Made by a program: the position numbers and the translations under genes. A DNA stretch of 64,000 nucleotides from Denticeps clupeoides (lineage: Eukaryota; Chordata; Actinopteri; Clupeiformes; Denticipitidae), in the NCBI RefSeq assembly GCF_900700375.1, contig NC_041713.1, positions 1 through 64,000 of the forward strand, written 5' to 3'. Below the pieces are notes generated by a model that saw only the letters and a program-made list of their open reading frames with translations, had not been told where the DNA came from and searched no databases. Of this stretch, positions 1-10,706 are shown in pieces (positions within the stretch are counted from its first letter, which is position 1; every line of letters starts with the position of its first letter).

Positions 1-32
1 GACCTCCTGGGAATACCAGGTGCTGTAAGCTT
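1..32 (+). rRNA. 5S rRNA, 3' part of a copy cut by the window edge
   Basis: Only the last 32 nt, from box C to the GCTT end, are inside the window. Confidence 0.9.
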
Positions 33-175
33 TAACTGTTGAAAAACTTTTTTAAATGAAGTTTTTTTGCATCGCTTTGTTAGTTTTTATCTAAAGTAAG
101 TTAAGAGGTATTTTCACTCTGTGATATGTTTTCAAGCCTAGGTTGTTTAAAGTCCAAGATTTTCAAGCAGAGATT

Positions 176-295
176 GCTTACGGCCATACCAGCCCAAGAA
201 CGCCCGGTCTCGTCTGATCTCGGAAGCTAGGAAGGCTTGGGCCTGGTTAGTACTTGGATGGGAGACCTCCTGGGAATACCAGGTGCTGTAAGCTT
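176..295 (+). rRNA. 5S rRNA copy 1
   Basis: 120 nt. It carries the GCTAGG variant in box A and is followed by the AAGTGTTC spacer variant, both seen again at copy 33. Confidence 0.93.
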
Positions 296-438
296 TAAGT
301 GTTCAAAAACTTTTTAAAATGAAGTTTTTTTGCATCGCTTTGTTGGTTTTTATCTAAAGTAAATTAAGAGGTATTTTCACTCTGTGATATGTTTTCAAGC
401 CTTGATTGTTTAAAGTCCAAGATTTTCAAGCAGAGATT

Positions 439-557
439 GCTTACGGCCATACCAGCCCAAAATGCCCGGTCTCGTCTGATCTCGGAAGCTAAGAAGGCTT
501 GGGCCTGGTTAGTACTTGGATGGGAGACCTCCTGGGAATACCAGGTGCTGTAAGCTT
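439..557 (+). rRNA. 5S rRNA copy 2
   Basis: 119 nt, one base short in loop A-helix II (CCCAAAATGCCC). Confidence 0.9.
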
Positions 558-700
558 TAACTGTTGAAAAACTTTTTAAAATGAAGTTTTTTTGCATTGC
601 TTTGTTAGTTTTTATCTAAAGTAAGTTAAGAGTTATTTTCACTCTGTGATATGTTTTCAAGCCTAGGTTTTTTAAAGTCCAAGATTTTCAAGCAGAGATT

Positions 701-820
701 GTTTACGGCCATACCAGCCCAAGAACGCCCGGTCTCGTCTGATCTCGGAAGCTAAGAAGGCTTGGGCCTGGTTAGTACTTGGATGGGAGACCTCCTGGGA
801 ATACCAGGTGCTGTAAGCTT
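701..820 (+). rRNA. 5S rRNA copy 3
   Basis: 120 nt with GTTTACGG at the 5' end; the same variant appears in copy 35. Confidence 0.92.
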
Positions 821-963
821 TAACTGTTGAAAATCTTTTTAAAATGAAGTTTTTTTGCATCGCTTTGTTAGTTTTTATCTAAAGTAAAATAAGAGGTATT
901 TTGACTCTGTGATATGTTTTCAAGCCTAGGTTGTTTAAAGTCCAAGATTTTCAAGCAGAGATT

Positions 964-1083
964 CCTTACGGCCATACCAGCCCAAGAACGCCCGGTCTCG
1001 TCTGATCTCGGAAGCTAAGAAGGCTTGGGCCTGGTTAGTACTTGGATGGGAGACCTCCTGGGAATACCAGGTGCTGTAAGCTT
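964..1083 (+). rRNA. 5S rRNA copy 4
   Basis: 120 nt; the first base is C (CCTTACGG), which weakens the closing pair of helix I. Confidence 0.9.
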
Positions 1084-1224
1084 TAACTGTTGAAAAACTT
1101 TTTAAAATGAAGTATTTTGCATCGCTTTGTTAGTTTTATCTAAAGTAAGTTAAGAGGTATTTTCACTCTGTGATATGTTTTCAAGCCTAGGTTGTTTAAA
1201 GTCCAAGATTTTCAAGCAGAGATT

Positions 1225-1344
1225 GCTTACGGCCATACCAGCCCAAGAACGCCCGGTCTCGTCTGATCTCGGAAGCTAAGAAGGCTTGGGCCTGGTTAGT
1301 ACTTGGATGGAAGACCTCCTGGGAATACCAGTTGCTGTAAGCTT
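1225..1344 (+). rRNA. 5S rRNA copy 5
   Basis: 120 nt; changes in box C (GGATGGAAGACC) and near the 3' end (CCAGTTGC). Confidence 0.9.
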
Positions 1345-1487
1345 TAACTGTTGAAAAACTTTTTAAAATGAAGTTTTTTTGCATCGCTTTGTTAGTTTTT
1401 ATCTAAAGTAAGTTAAGAGGTATTTTCACTCTGTGTTATGTTTTCAAACCTAGGTTGTTTAAAGTCCAAGATTTTCAAGCAGAGATT

Positions 1488-1607
1488 GCTTACGGCCATA
1501 CCAGCCCAAGAACGCCCGGTCTCGTCTGATCTCGGAAGCTAAGAAGGCTTGGGCCTGGTTAGTACTTGGATGGGAGACCTCCTGGGAATACCAGGTGCTG
1601 TAAGCTT
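1488..1607 (+). rRNA. 5S rRNA copy 6
   Basis: 120 nt, matches the array consensus. Confidence 0.94.
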
Positions 1608-1749
1608 TAACTGTTGAAAAACTTTTTAAATGAAGTTTTTTTGCATCGCTTTGTTAGTTTTTATCTAAAGTAAGTTAAGAGGTATTTTCACTCTGTGATA
1701 TGTTTTCAAGCCTAGGTTGTTTAAAGTCCAAGATTTTCAAGCAGAGATT

Positions 1750-1869
1750 GCTTACGGCCATACCAGCCCAAGAACGCCCGGTCTCGTCTGATCTCGGAAG
1801 CTAGGAAGGCTTGGGCCTGGTTAGTACTTGGATGGGAGACCTCCTGGGAATACCAGGTGCTGTAAGCTT
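1750..1869 (+). rRNA. 5S rRNA copy 7
   Basis: 120 nt with the GCTAGG box A variant. Confidence 0.93.
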
Positions 1870-2013
1870 TAACTGTTGAAAAACTTTTTAAAATGAAGTT
1901 TTTTTGCATCGCTTTGTTAGTTTTTATCTAAAGTAAGTTAAGAGGTATTTTCACTCTGTGATATGTTTTCAAGCCTTAGGTTGTTTAAAGTCCAAGATTT
2001 TCAAGCAGAGATT

Positions 2014-2133
2014 GCTTACGGCCATACCAGCCCAAGAACGCCCGGTCTCGTCTGATCTCGGAAGCTAAGAAGGCTTGGGCCTGGTTAGTACTTGGATGGG
2101 AGACCTCCTGGGAATACCAGGTGCTGTAAGCTT
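2014..2133 (+). rRNA. 5S rRNA copy 8
   Basis: 120 nt, consensus. Confidence 0.94.
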
Positions 2134-2277
2134 TAACTGTTGAAAAACTTTTTAAAATGAAGTTTTTTTGCATTCGCTTTGTTAGTTTTTATCTAAAGTA
2201 AGTTAAGAGGTATTTTCACTCTGTGATATGTTTTCAAGCCTAGGTTGTTTAAAGTCCAAGATTTTCAAGCAGAGATT

Positions 2278-2398
2278 GCTTTACGGCCATACCAGCCCAA
2301 GAACGCCCGGTCTCGTCTGATCTCGGAAGCTAAGAAGGCTTGGGCCTGGTTAGTACTTGGATGGGAGACCTCCTGGGAATACCAGGTGCTGTAAGCTT
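2278..2398 (+). rRNA. 5S rRNA copy 9
   Basis: 121 nt, with one extra T in the 5' strand of helix I (GCTTTACGG). Confidence 0.9.
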
Positions 2399-2541
2399 TA
2401 ACTGTTGAAAAACTTTTTAAAATGAAGTTTTTTTGCATCGCTTTGTTAGTTTTTATCTAAAGTAAGTTAAGAGGTATTTTCACTCTGTGATATGTTTTCA
2501 AGCCTAGGTTGTTTAAAGTCCAAGATTTTCAAGCAGAGATT

Positions 2542-2661
2542 GCTTACGGCCATACCAGCCCAAGAACGCCCGGTCTCGTCTGATCTCGGAAGCTAAGAAG
2601 GCTTGGGCCTGGTTAGTACTTGGATGGGAGACCTCCTGGGAATACCAGGTGCTGTAAGCTT
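2542..2661 (+). rRNA. 5S rRNA copy 10
   Basis: 120 nt, consensus. Confidence 0.94.
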
Positions 2662-2804
2662 TAACTGTTGAAAAACTTTTTAAAATGAAGTTTTTTTGCA
2701 TCGCTTTGTTAGTTTTTATCTAAAGTAAGTTAAGAGGTATTTTCACTCTGTGATATGTTTTCAAGCCTAGGTTGTTTAAAGTCCAAGATTTTCAAGCAGA
2801 GATT

Positions 2805-2924
2805 GCTTACGGCCATACCAGCCCAAGAACGCCCGGTCTCGTCTGATCTCGGAAGCTAAGAAGGCTTGGGCCTGGTTAGTACTTGGATGGGAGACCTCCT
2901 GGGAATACCAGGTGCTGTAAGCTT
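2805..2924 (+). rRNA. 5S rRNA copy 11
   Basis: 120 nt, consensus. Confidence 0.94.
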
Positions 2925-3068
2925 TAACTGTTGAAAAACTTTTTAAAATGAAGTTTTTTTGCATCGCTTTGTTAGTTTTTATCTAAAGTAAGTTAAGAGG
3001 TATTTTCACTCTGTGATTATGTTTTCAAGCCTAGGTTGTTTAAAGTCCAAGATTTTCAAGCAGAGATT

Positions 3069-3188
3069 GCTTACGGCCATACCAGCCCAAGAACGCCCGG
3101 TCTCGTCTGATCTCGGAAGCTAAGAAGGCTTGGGCCTGGTTAGTACTTGGATGGGAGACCTCCTGGGAATACCAGGTGCTGTAAGCTT
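3069..3188 (+). rRNA. 5S rRNA copy 12
   Basis: 120 nt, consensus; the spacer just upstream has one extra base (GTGATTATG). Confidence 0.94.
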
Positions 3189-3331
3189 TAACTGTTGAAA
3201 AACTTTTTAAAATGAAGTTTTTTTGCATCGCTTTGTTAGTTTTTATCTAAAGTAAGTTAAGAGGTATTTTCACTCTGTGATATGTTTTCAAGCCTAGGTT
3301 GTTTAAAGTCCAAGATTTTCAAGCAGAGATT

Positions 3332-3452
3332 GCTTACGGCCATACCAGCCCAAGAACTGCCCGGTCTCGTCTGATCTCGGAAGCTAAGAAGGCTTGGGCC
3401 TGGTTAGTACTTGGATGGGAGACCTCCTGGGAATACCAGGTGCTGTAAGCTT
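3332..3452 (+). rRNA. 5S rRNA copy 13
   Basis: 121 nt with one extra T (GAACTGCCC). Confidence 0.9.
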
Positions 3453-3595
3453 TAACTGTTGAAAAACTTTTTAAAATGAAGTTTTTTTGCATCGCTTTGT
3501 TAGTTTTTATCTAAAGTAAGTTAAGAGGTATTTTCACTCTGTGATATGTTTTCAAGCCTAGGTTGTTTAAAGTCCAAGATTTTCAAGCAGAGATT

Positions 3596-3717
3596 GCTTC
3601 AGGGCCATACCAGCCCAAGAACGCCCAGGTCTCGTCTGATCTCGGAAGCTAAGAAGGCTTGGGCCTGGTTAGTACTTGGATGGGAGACCTCCTGGGAATA
3701 CCAGGTGCTGTAAGCTT
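3596..3717 (+). rRNA. 5S rRNA copy 14
   Basis: 122 nt; altered start (GCTTCAGGGCC) and one extra A before the loop (CCCAGGTCTC). Confidence 0.85.
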
Positions 3718-3861
3718 TAACTGTTGAAAAAGCTTTTTAAAATGAAGTTTTTTTGCATCGCTTTGTTAGTTTTTATCTAAAGTAAGTTAAGAGGTATTTT
3801 CACTCTGTGATATGTTTTCAAGCCTAGGTTGTTTAAAGTCCAAGATTTTCAAGCAGAGATT

Positions 3862-3981
3862 GCTTACGGCCATACCAGCCCAAGAACGCCCGGTCTCGTC
3901 TGATCTCGGAAGCTAAGAAGGCTTGGGCCTGGTTAGTACTTGGATGGGAGACCTCCTGGGAATACCAGGGACTGTAAGCTT
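3862..3981 (+). rRNA. 5S rRNA copy 15
   Basis: 120 nt with two changes near the 3' end (CCAGGGACTGTAAG). Confidence 0.9.
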
Positions 3982-4124
3982 TAACTGTTGAAAAACTTTT
4001 TAAAATGAAGTTTTTTTGCATCGCTTTGTTAGTTTTTATCTAAAGTAAGTTAAGAGGTATTTTCACTCTGTGATATGTTTTCAAGCCTAGGTTGTTTAAA
4101 GTCCAAGATTTTCAAGCAGAGATT

Positions 4125-4244
4125 GCTTACGGCCATACCAGCCCAAGAACGCCCGGTCTCGTCTGATCTCGGAAGCTAGGAAGGCTTGGGCCTGGTTAGT
4201 ACTTGGATGGGAGACCTCCTGGGAATACCAGGTGCTGTAAGCTT
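4125..4244 (+). rRNA. 5S rRNA copy 16
   Basis: 120 nt with GCTAGG; forms a variant pair with copy 17. Confidence 0.93.
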
Positions 4245-4387
4245 TAACTGTTGAAAAACTTTTTAAAATGAAGTTTTTTTGCATCGCTTTGTTAGTTTTT
4301 ATCTAAAGTAAGTTAAGAGGTATTTTCACTCTGTGATATGTTTTCAAGCCTAGGTTGTTTTAAGTCCAAGATTTTCAAGCAGAGATT

Positions 4388-4507
4388 GCTCACGGCCATA
4401 CCAGCCCAAGAACGCCCAGACTCGTCTGATCTCGGAAGCTAAGAAGGCTTGGGCCTGGTTAGTACTTGGATGGGAGACCTCCTGGGAATACCAGGTGCTG
4501 TAAGCTT
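4388..4507 (+). rRNA. 5S rRNA copy 17
   Basis: 120 nt with GCTCACGG and CCCAGACTC variants, shared with copy 26. Confidence 0.92.
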
Positions 4508-4650
4508 TAACTGTTGAAAAACTTTTTAAAATGAAGTTTTTTTGCATCGCTTTGTTAGTTTTTATCTAAAGTAAGTTAAGAGGTATTTTCACTCTGTGAT
4601 ATGTTTTCAAGCCTAGGTTGTTTAAAGTCCAAGATTTTCAAGCAGAGATT

Positions 4651-4770
4651 GCTTACGGCCATACCAGCCCAAGAACGCCCGGTCTCGTCTGATCTCGGAA
4701 GCTAAGAAGGCTTGGGCCTGGTTAGTACTTGGATGGGAGACCTCCTGGGAATACCAGGTGCTGTAAGCTT
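4651..4770 (+). rRNA. 5S rRNA copy 18
   Basis: 120 nt, consensus. Confidence 0.94.
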
Positions 4771-4913
4771 TAACTGTTGAAAAACTTTTTAAAATGAAGT
4801 TTTTTTGCATCGCTTTGTTAGTTTTTATCTAAAGTAAGTTAAGAGGTATTTTCACTCTGTGATATGTTTTCAAGCCTAGGTTGTTTAAAGTCCAAGATTT
4901 TCAAGCAGAGATT

Positions 4914-5034
4914 GCTTACGGCCATACCAGCCCAAGAACTGCCCGGTCTCGTCTGATCTCGGAAGCTAAGAAGGCTTGGGCCTGGTTAGTACTTGGATGG
5001 GAGACCTCCTGGGAATACCAGGTGCTGTAAGCTT
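4914..5034 (+). rRNA. 5S rRNA copy 19
   Basis: 121 nt with one extra T (GAACTGCCC), as in copy 13. Confidence 0.9.
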
Positions 5035-5177
5035 TAACTGTTGAAAAACTTTTTAAAATGAAGTTTTTTTGCATCGCTTTGTTAGTTTTTATCTAAAGTA
5101 AGTTAAGAGGTATTTTCACTCTGTGATATGTTTTCAAGCCTAGGTTGTTTAAAGTCCAAGATTTTCAAGCAGAGATT

Positions 5178-5298
5178 GCTTACGGCCATACCAGCCCAAG
5201 AACGCCCAGGACTCGTCTGATCTCGGAAGCTAAGAAGGCTTGGGCCTGGTTAGTACTTGGATGGGAGACCTCCTGGGAATACCAGGTGCTGTAAGCTT
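5178..5298 (+). rRNA. 5S rRNA copy 20
   Basis: 121 nt with CCCAGGACTC, one base longer than the CCCAGACTC variant. Confidence 0.9.
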
Positions 5299-5441
5299 TA
5301 ACTGTTGAAAAACTTTTTAAAATGAAGTTTTTTTGCATCGCTTTGTTAGTTTTTATCTAAAGTAAGTTAAGAGGTATTTTCACTCTGTGATATGTTTTCA
5401 AGCCTAGGTTGTTTAAAGTCCAAGATTTTCAAGCAGAGATT

Positions 5442-5562
5442 GCTTACGGCCATACCAGCCCAAGAACGCCCGGTCTCGTCTGATCTCGGAAGCTAAGAAG
5501 GCTTGGGCCTGGTTAGTACTTGGATGGGAAGACCTCCTGGGAATACCAGGTGCTGTAAGCTT
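5442..5562 (+). rRNA. 5S rRNA copy 21
   Basis: 121 nt with one extra A in box C (GGGAAGACC). Confidence 0.9.
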
Positions 5563-5705
5563 TAACTGTTGAAAAACTTTTTAAAATGAAGTTTTTTTGC
5601 ATCGCTTTGTTAGTTTTTATCTAAAGTAAGTTAAGAGGTATTTTCACTCTGTGATATGTTTTCAAGCCTAGGTTGTTTAAAGTCCAAGATTTTCAAGCAG
5701 AGATT

Positions 5706-5825
5706 GCTTACGGCCATACCAGCCCAAGAACGCCCGGTCTCGTCTGATCTCGGAAGCTAAGAAGGCTTGGGCCTGGTTAGTACTTGGATGGGAGACCTCC
5801 TGGGAATACCAGGTGCTGTAAGCTT
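5706..5825 (+). rRNA. 5S rRNA copy 22
   Basis: 120 nt, consensus. Confidence 0.94.
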
Positions 5826-5968
5826 TAACTGTTGAAAAACTTTTTAAAATGAAGTTTTTTTGCATCGCTTTGTTAGTTTTTATCTAAAGTAAGTTAAGAG
5901 GTATTTTCACTCTGTGATATGTTTTCAAGCCTAGGTTGTTTAAAGTCCAAGATTTTCAAGCAGAGATT

Positions 5969-6089
5969 GCTTCACGGCCATACCAGCCCAAGAACGCCCA
6001 GACTCGTCTGATCTCGGAAGCTAAGAAGGCTTGGGCCTGGTTAGTACTTGGATGGGAGACCTCCTGGGAATACCAGGTGCTGTAAGCTT
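5969..6089 (+). rRNA. 5S rRNA copy 23
   Basis: 121 nt with GCTTCACGG and CCCAGACTC. Confidence 0.9.
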
Positions 6090-6232
6090 TAACTGTTGAA
6101 AAACTTTTTAAAATGAAGTTTTTTTGCATCGCTTTGTTAGTTTTTATCTAAAGTAAGTTAAGAGGTATTTTCACTCTGTGATATGTTTTCAAGCCTAGGT
6201 TGTTTAAAGTCCAAGATTTTCAAGCAGAGATT

Positions 6233-6352
6233 GCTTACGGCCATACCAGCCCAAGAACGCCCGGTCTCGTCTGATCTCGGAAGCTAAGAAGGCTTGGGCC
6301 TGGTTAGTACTTGGATGGGAGACCTCCTGGGAATACCAGGTGCTGTAAGCTT
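6233..6352 (+). rRNA. 5S rRNA copy 24
   Basis: 120 nt, consensus. Confidence 0.94.
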
Positions 6353-6495
6353 TAACTGTTGAAAAACTTTTTAAAATGAAGTTTTTTTGCATCGCTTTGT
6401 TAGTTTTTATCTAAAGTAAGTTAAGAGGTATTTTCACTCTGTGATATGTTTTCAAGCCTAGGTTGTTTAAAGTCCAAGATTTTCAAGCAGAGATT

Positions 6496-6615
6496 GCTTA
6501 CGGCCATACCAGCCCAAGAACGCCCGGTCTCGTCTGATCTCGGAAGCTAGGAAGGCTTGGGCCTGGTTAGTACTTGGATGGGAGACCTCCTGGGAATACC
6601 AGGTGCTGTAAGCTT
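6496..6615 (+). rRNA. 5S rRNA copy 25
   Basis: 120 nt with GCTAGG; pairs with copy 26 just as copy 16 does with 17. Confidence 0.93.
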
Positions 6616-6758
6616 TAACTGTTGAAAAACTTTTTAAAATGAAGTTTTTTTGCATCGCTTTGTTAGTTTTTATCTAAAGTAAGTTAAGAGGTATTTTCAC
6701 TCTGTGATATGTTTTCAAGCCTAGGTTGTTTTAAGTCCAAGATTTTCAAGAAGAGATT

Positions 6759-6878
6759 GCTCACGGCCATACCAGCCCAAGAACGCCCAGACTCGTCTGA
6801 TCTCGGAAGCTAAGAAGGCTTGGGCCTGGTTAGTACTTGGATGGGAGACCACCTGGGAATACCAGGTGCTGTAAGCTT
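6759..6878 (+). rRNA. 5S rRNA copy 26
   Basis: 120 nt with GCTCACGG, CCCAGACTC and a box C change (GACCACCTGG). Confidence 0.92.
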
Positions 6879-7021
6879 TAACTGTTGAAAAACTTTTTAA
6901 AATGAAGTTTTTTTGCATCGCTTTGTTAGTTTTTATCTAAAGTAAGTTAAGAGGTATTTTCACTCTGTGATATGTTTTCAAGCCTAGGTTTTTTAAAGTC
7001 CAAGATTTTCAAGCAGAGATT

Positions 7022-7142
7022 GCTTACGGCCATACCAGCCCAAGAACGCCCGGTCTCAGTCTGATCTCGGAAGCTAAGAAGGCTTGGGCCTGGTTAGTAC
7101 TTGGATGGGAGACCTCCTGGGAATACCAGGTGCTGTAAGCTT
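7022..7142 (+). rRNA. 5S rRNA copy 27
   Basis: 121 nt with one extra A (GTCTCAGTCTG). Confidence 0.9.
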
Positions 7143-7285
7143 TAACTGTTGAAAAACTTTTTAAAATGAAGTTTTTTTGCATCGCTTTGTTAGTTTTTAT
7201 CTAAAGTAAGTTAAGAGGTATTTTCACTCTGTGATATGTTTTCAAGCCTAGGTTTTTTAAAGTCCAAGATTTTCAAGCAGAGATT

Positions 7286-7405
7286 GCTTACGGCCATACC
7301 AGCCCAAGAATGCCCGGTCTCGTCTGATCTCGGAAGCTAAGAAGGCTTGGGCCTGGTTAGTACTTGGATGGGAGACCTCCTGGGAATACCAGTTGCTGTA
7401 AGCTT
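7286..7405 (+). rRNA. 5S rRNA copy 28
   Basis: 120 nt; GAATGCCC and CCAGTTGC variants. Confidence 0.91.
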
Positions 7406-7548
7406 TAACTGTTGAAAAACTTTTTTAAATGAAGTTTTTTTGCATCGTTTTGTTAGTTTTTATCTAAAGTAAGTTAAGAGGTATTTTCACTCTGTGATAT
7501 GTTTTCAAGCCTAGGTTGTTTAAAGTCCAAGATTTTCAAGCAGAGATT

Positions 7549-7668
7549 GCTTACGGCCATACCAGCCCAAGAACGCCCAGACTCGTCTGATCTCGGAAGC
7601 TAAGAAGGCTTGGGCCTGGTTAGTACTTGGATGGGAGACCTCCTGGGAATACCAGGTGCTGTAAGCTT
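7549..7668 (+). rRNA. 5S rRNA copy 29
   Basis: 120 nt with CCCAGACTC. Confidence 0.92.
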
Positions 7669-7811
7669 TAACTGTTGAAAAACTTTTTAAAATGAAGTTT
7701 TTTTGCATCGCTTTGTTAGTTTTTATCTAAAGTAAGTTAAGAGGTATTTTCACTCTGTGATATGTTTTCAAGCCTAGGTTGTTTAAAGTCCAAGATTTTC
7801 AAGCAGAGATT

Positions 7812-7931
7812 GCTTACGGCCATACCAGCCCAAGAACGCCCGGTCTCGTCTGATCTCGGAAGCTAGGAAGGCTTGGGCCTGGTTAGTACTTGGATGGGAG
7901 ACCTCCTGGGAATACCAGGTGCTGTAAGCTT
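7812..7931 (+). rRNA. 5S rRNA copy 30
   Basis: 120 nt with GCTAGG; followed by a CCCAGACTC copy. Confidence 0.93.
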
Positions 7932-8074
7932 TAACTGTTGAAAAACTTTTTAAAATGAAGTTTTTTTGCATCGCTTTGTTAGTTTTTATCTAAAGTAAGT
8001 TAAGAGGTATTTTCACTCTGTGATATGTTTTCAAGCCTAGGTTGTTTTAAGTCCAAGATTTTCAAGCAGAGATT

Positions 8075-8194
8075 GCTTACGGCCATACCAGCCCAAGAAC
8101 GCCCAGACTCGTCTGATCTCGGAAGCTAAGAAGGCTTGGGCCTGGTTAGTACTTGGATGGGAGACCTCCTGGGAATACCAGGTGCTGTAAGCTT
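8075..8194 (+). rRNA. 5S rRNA copy 31
   Basis: 120 nt with CCCAGACTC. Confidence 0.92.
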
Positions 8195-8337
8195 TAACTG
8201 TTGAAAAACTTTTTAAAATGAAGTTTTTTTGCATCGCTTTGCTAGTTTTTATCTAAAGTAGGTTAAGAGGTATTTTCACTCTGTGATATGTTTTCAAGCC
8301 TAGGTTGTTTAAAGTCCAAGATTTTCAAGCAGAGATT

Positions 8338-8457
8338 GCTTACGGCCATACCAGCCCAAGAACGCCCGGTCTCGTCTGATCTCGGAAGCTAAGAAGGCTT
8401 GGGCCTGGTTAGTACTTGGATGGGAGACCTCCTGGGAATACCAGGTGCTGTAAGCTT
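8338..8457 (+). rRNA. 5S rRNA copy 32
   Basis: 120 nt, consensus. Confidence 0.94.
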
Positions 8458-8600
8458 TAACTGTTGAAAAACTTTTTAAAATGAAGTTTTTTTGCATCGC
8501 TTTGTTAGTTTTTATCTAAAGTAAGTTAAGAGGTATTTTCACTCTGTGATATGTTTTCAAGCCTAGGTTGTTTAAAGTCCAAGATTTTCAAGCAGAGATT

Positions 8601-8720
8601 GCTTACGGCCATACCAGCCCAAGAACGCCCGGTCTCGTCTGATCTCGGAAGCTAGGAAGGCTTGGGCCTGGTTAGTACTTGGATGGGAGACCTCCTGGGA
8701 ATACCAGGTGCTGTAAGCTT
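8601..8720 (+). rRNA. 5S rRNA copy 33
   Basis: 120 nt; gene and following spacer repeat the marks of copy 1. Confidence 0.93.
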
Positions 8721-8863
8721 TAAGTGTTCAAAAACTTTTTAAAATGAAGTTTTTTTGCATCGCTTTGTTAGTTTTTATCTAAAGTAAGTTAAGAGGTATT
8801 TTCACTCTGTGATATGTTTTCAAGCCTTGGTTGTTTAAAGTCCAAGATTTTCAAGCAGAGATT

Positions 8864-8983
8864 GCTTACGGCCATACCAGCCCAAAAACGCCCGGTCTCG
8901 TCTGATCTCGGAAGCTAAGAAGGCTTGGGCCTGGTTAGTACTTGGATGGGAGACCTCCTGGGAATACCAGGTGCTGTAAGCTT
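8864..8983 (+). rRNA. 5S rRNA copy 34
   Basis: 120 nt with CCCAAAAACGCCC, close to copy 2. Confidence 0.92.
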
Positions 8984-9126
8984 TAACTGTTGAAAAACTT
9001 TTTAAAATGAAGTTTTTTTGCATCGCTTTGTTAGTTTTTATCTAAAGTAAGTTAAGAGTTATTTTCACTCTGTGATATGTTTTCAAGCCTAGGTTGTTTA
9101 AAGTCCAAGATTTTCAAGCAGAGATT

Positions 9127-9246
9127 GTTTACGGCCATACCAGCCCAAGAACGCCCGGTCTCGTCTGATCTCGGAAGCTAAGAAGGCTTGGGCCTGGTTA
9201 GTACTTGGATGGGAGACCTCCTGGGAATACCAGGTGCTGTAAGCTT
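9127..9246 (+). rRNA. 5S rRNA copy 35
   Basis: 120 nt with GTTTACGG; its 3' spacer has the same marks as that of copy 3. Confidence 0.92.
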
Positions 9247-9389
9247 TAACTGTTGAAAATCTTTTTAAAATGAAGTTTTTTTGCATCGCTTTGTTAGTTT
9301 TTATCTAAAGTAAAATAAGAGGTATTTTGACTCTGTGATATGTTTTCAAGCCTAGGTTGTTTAAAGTCCAAGATTTTCAAGCAGAGATT

Positions 9390-9509
9390 GCTTACGGCCA
9401 TACCAGTCCAAGAACGCCCGGTCTGGTCTGATCTCGGAAGCTAAGAAGGCTTGGGCCTGGTTAGTACTTGAATGGGAGACCTCCTGGGAATATCAGGTGC
9501 TGTAAGCTT
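9390..9509 (+). rRNA. 5S rRNA copy 36
   Basis: 120 nt with several private changes (CCAGTCCAAG, GGTCTGGTC, TTGAATGGG, TATCAGG); first of the worn copies. Confidence 0.85.
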
Positions 9510-9652
9510 TAACTGTTGAAAAACTTTTTAAAATGAAGTTTTTTTGCATCGCTTTGTTAGTTTTTATCTTAAGTAAGTTAAGAGGTATTTTCACTCTGTG
9601 TTATGTTTTCAAGCCTAGGTTGTTTAAAGTCCAAGATTTTCAAGCAGAGATT

Positions 9653-9772
9653 GCTTACGGCCATACCAGCCCAAGAACGCCCGGTCTCGTCTGATCTCGG
9701 AAGCTAAGAAGGCTTGGGCCTGGTTAGTACTTGGATGGGAGACCTCCTGGGAATACCAGGTGCTGTAAGCTT
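9653..9772 (+). rRNA. 5S rRNA copy 37
   Basis: 120 nt, consensus. Confidence 0.93.
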
Positions 9773-9916
9773 TAACTGTTGAAAAACTTTTTAAAATGAA
9801 GTTTTTTTTGCATCGTTTTGTTAGTTTTTATCTAAAGTAAGTTAAGAGGTATTTTCACTCTGTGATATGTTTTCAAACCTAGGTTGTTTAAAGTCCAAGA
9901 TTTTCAAGAAGAGATT

Positions 9917-10036
9917 GCTTACGGCCATACCAGCCCAAGAACGCCTGGTCTCGTCTGATCTCGGAAGCTAAGAAGGCTTGGGCCTGCTTAGTACTTGGAT
10001 GGGAGACCTCCTGGGAATACCAGGTGCTGTAAGCTT
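9917..10036 (+). rRNA. 5S rRNA copy 38
   Basis: 120 nt with CGCCTGG and a change in the intermediate element (CCTGCTTAGT). Confidence 0.87.
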
Positions 10037-10179
10037 TAACTGTTGAAAAACTTTTTAAAATAAAGTTTTTTTGCATCGCTTTGTTAGTTTTTATCTAAAG
10101 TAAGTTAAGAGGTATTTTCACTCTGTGATATGTTTTCAAGCCTAGGTTGTTTAAAGTCCAAGATTTTCAAGCAGAGATT

Positions 10180-10299
10180 GCTTACGGCCATACCAGCCCA
10201 AGAACGCCCGGTCTGGTCTGATCTAGGAAGCTAAGAAGGCTTTGGCCTGGTTAGTACTTGGATGGGAGACCTCCTGGGAATACCAGGTTCTGTAAGCTT
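10180..10299 (+). rRNA. 5S rRNA copy 39
   Basis: 120 nt with GGTCTGG, ATCTAGG, GGCTTTGG and CAGGTTC changes. Confidence 0.84.
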
Positions 10300-10442
10300 T
10301 AACTGTTGAAAAACTTTTTAAAATGAAGTTTTTTTGCATCGCTTTGTTAGTTTTTATCTAAAGTAAGTTAAGAGGTATTTTCACTCTGTGATATGTTTTC
10401 AAGCCTAGGTTGTTTACAGTCCAAGACTTTCAAGCAGAGATT

Positions 10443-10562
10443 GCTTACGGCCATACCAGCCCAAGAACGCCCGGTCTCGTCTGATCTCGGAAGCTAAGAA
10501 GGCTTGGGCCTGGTTAGTACTTGGATGGGAGACCTCCTGGGAATACCAGGTGCTGTAAGCTT
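10443..10562 (+). rRNA. 5S rRNA copy 40
   Basis: 120 nt, consensus gene with a changed spacer upstream. Confidence 0.92.
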
Positions 10563-10706
10563 TAACTGTTGAAAAACTTTTTAAAATGAAGTTTTTTTTG
10601 CATCGCTTTGTTAGTTTTTATCTAAAGTAAGTTAAGAGGTATTTTCACTCTGTGATATGTTTTCAAGCCTAGGTTGTTTAAAGTCCAAGATTTTCAAGCA
10701 GAGATT

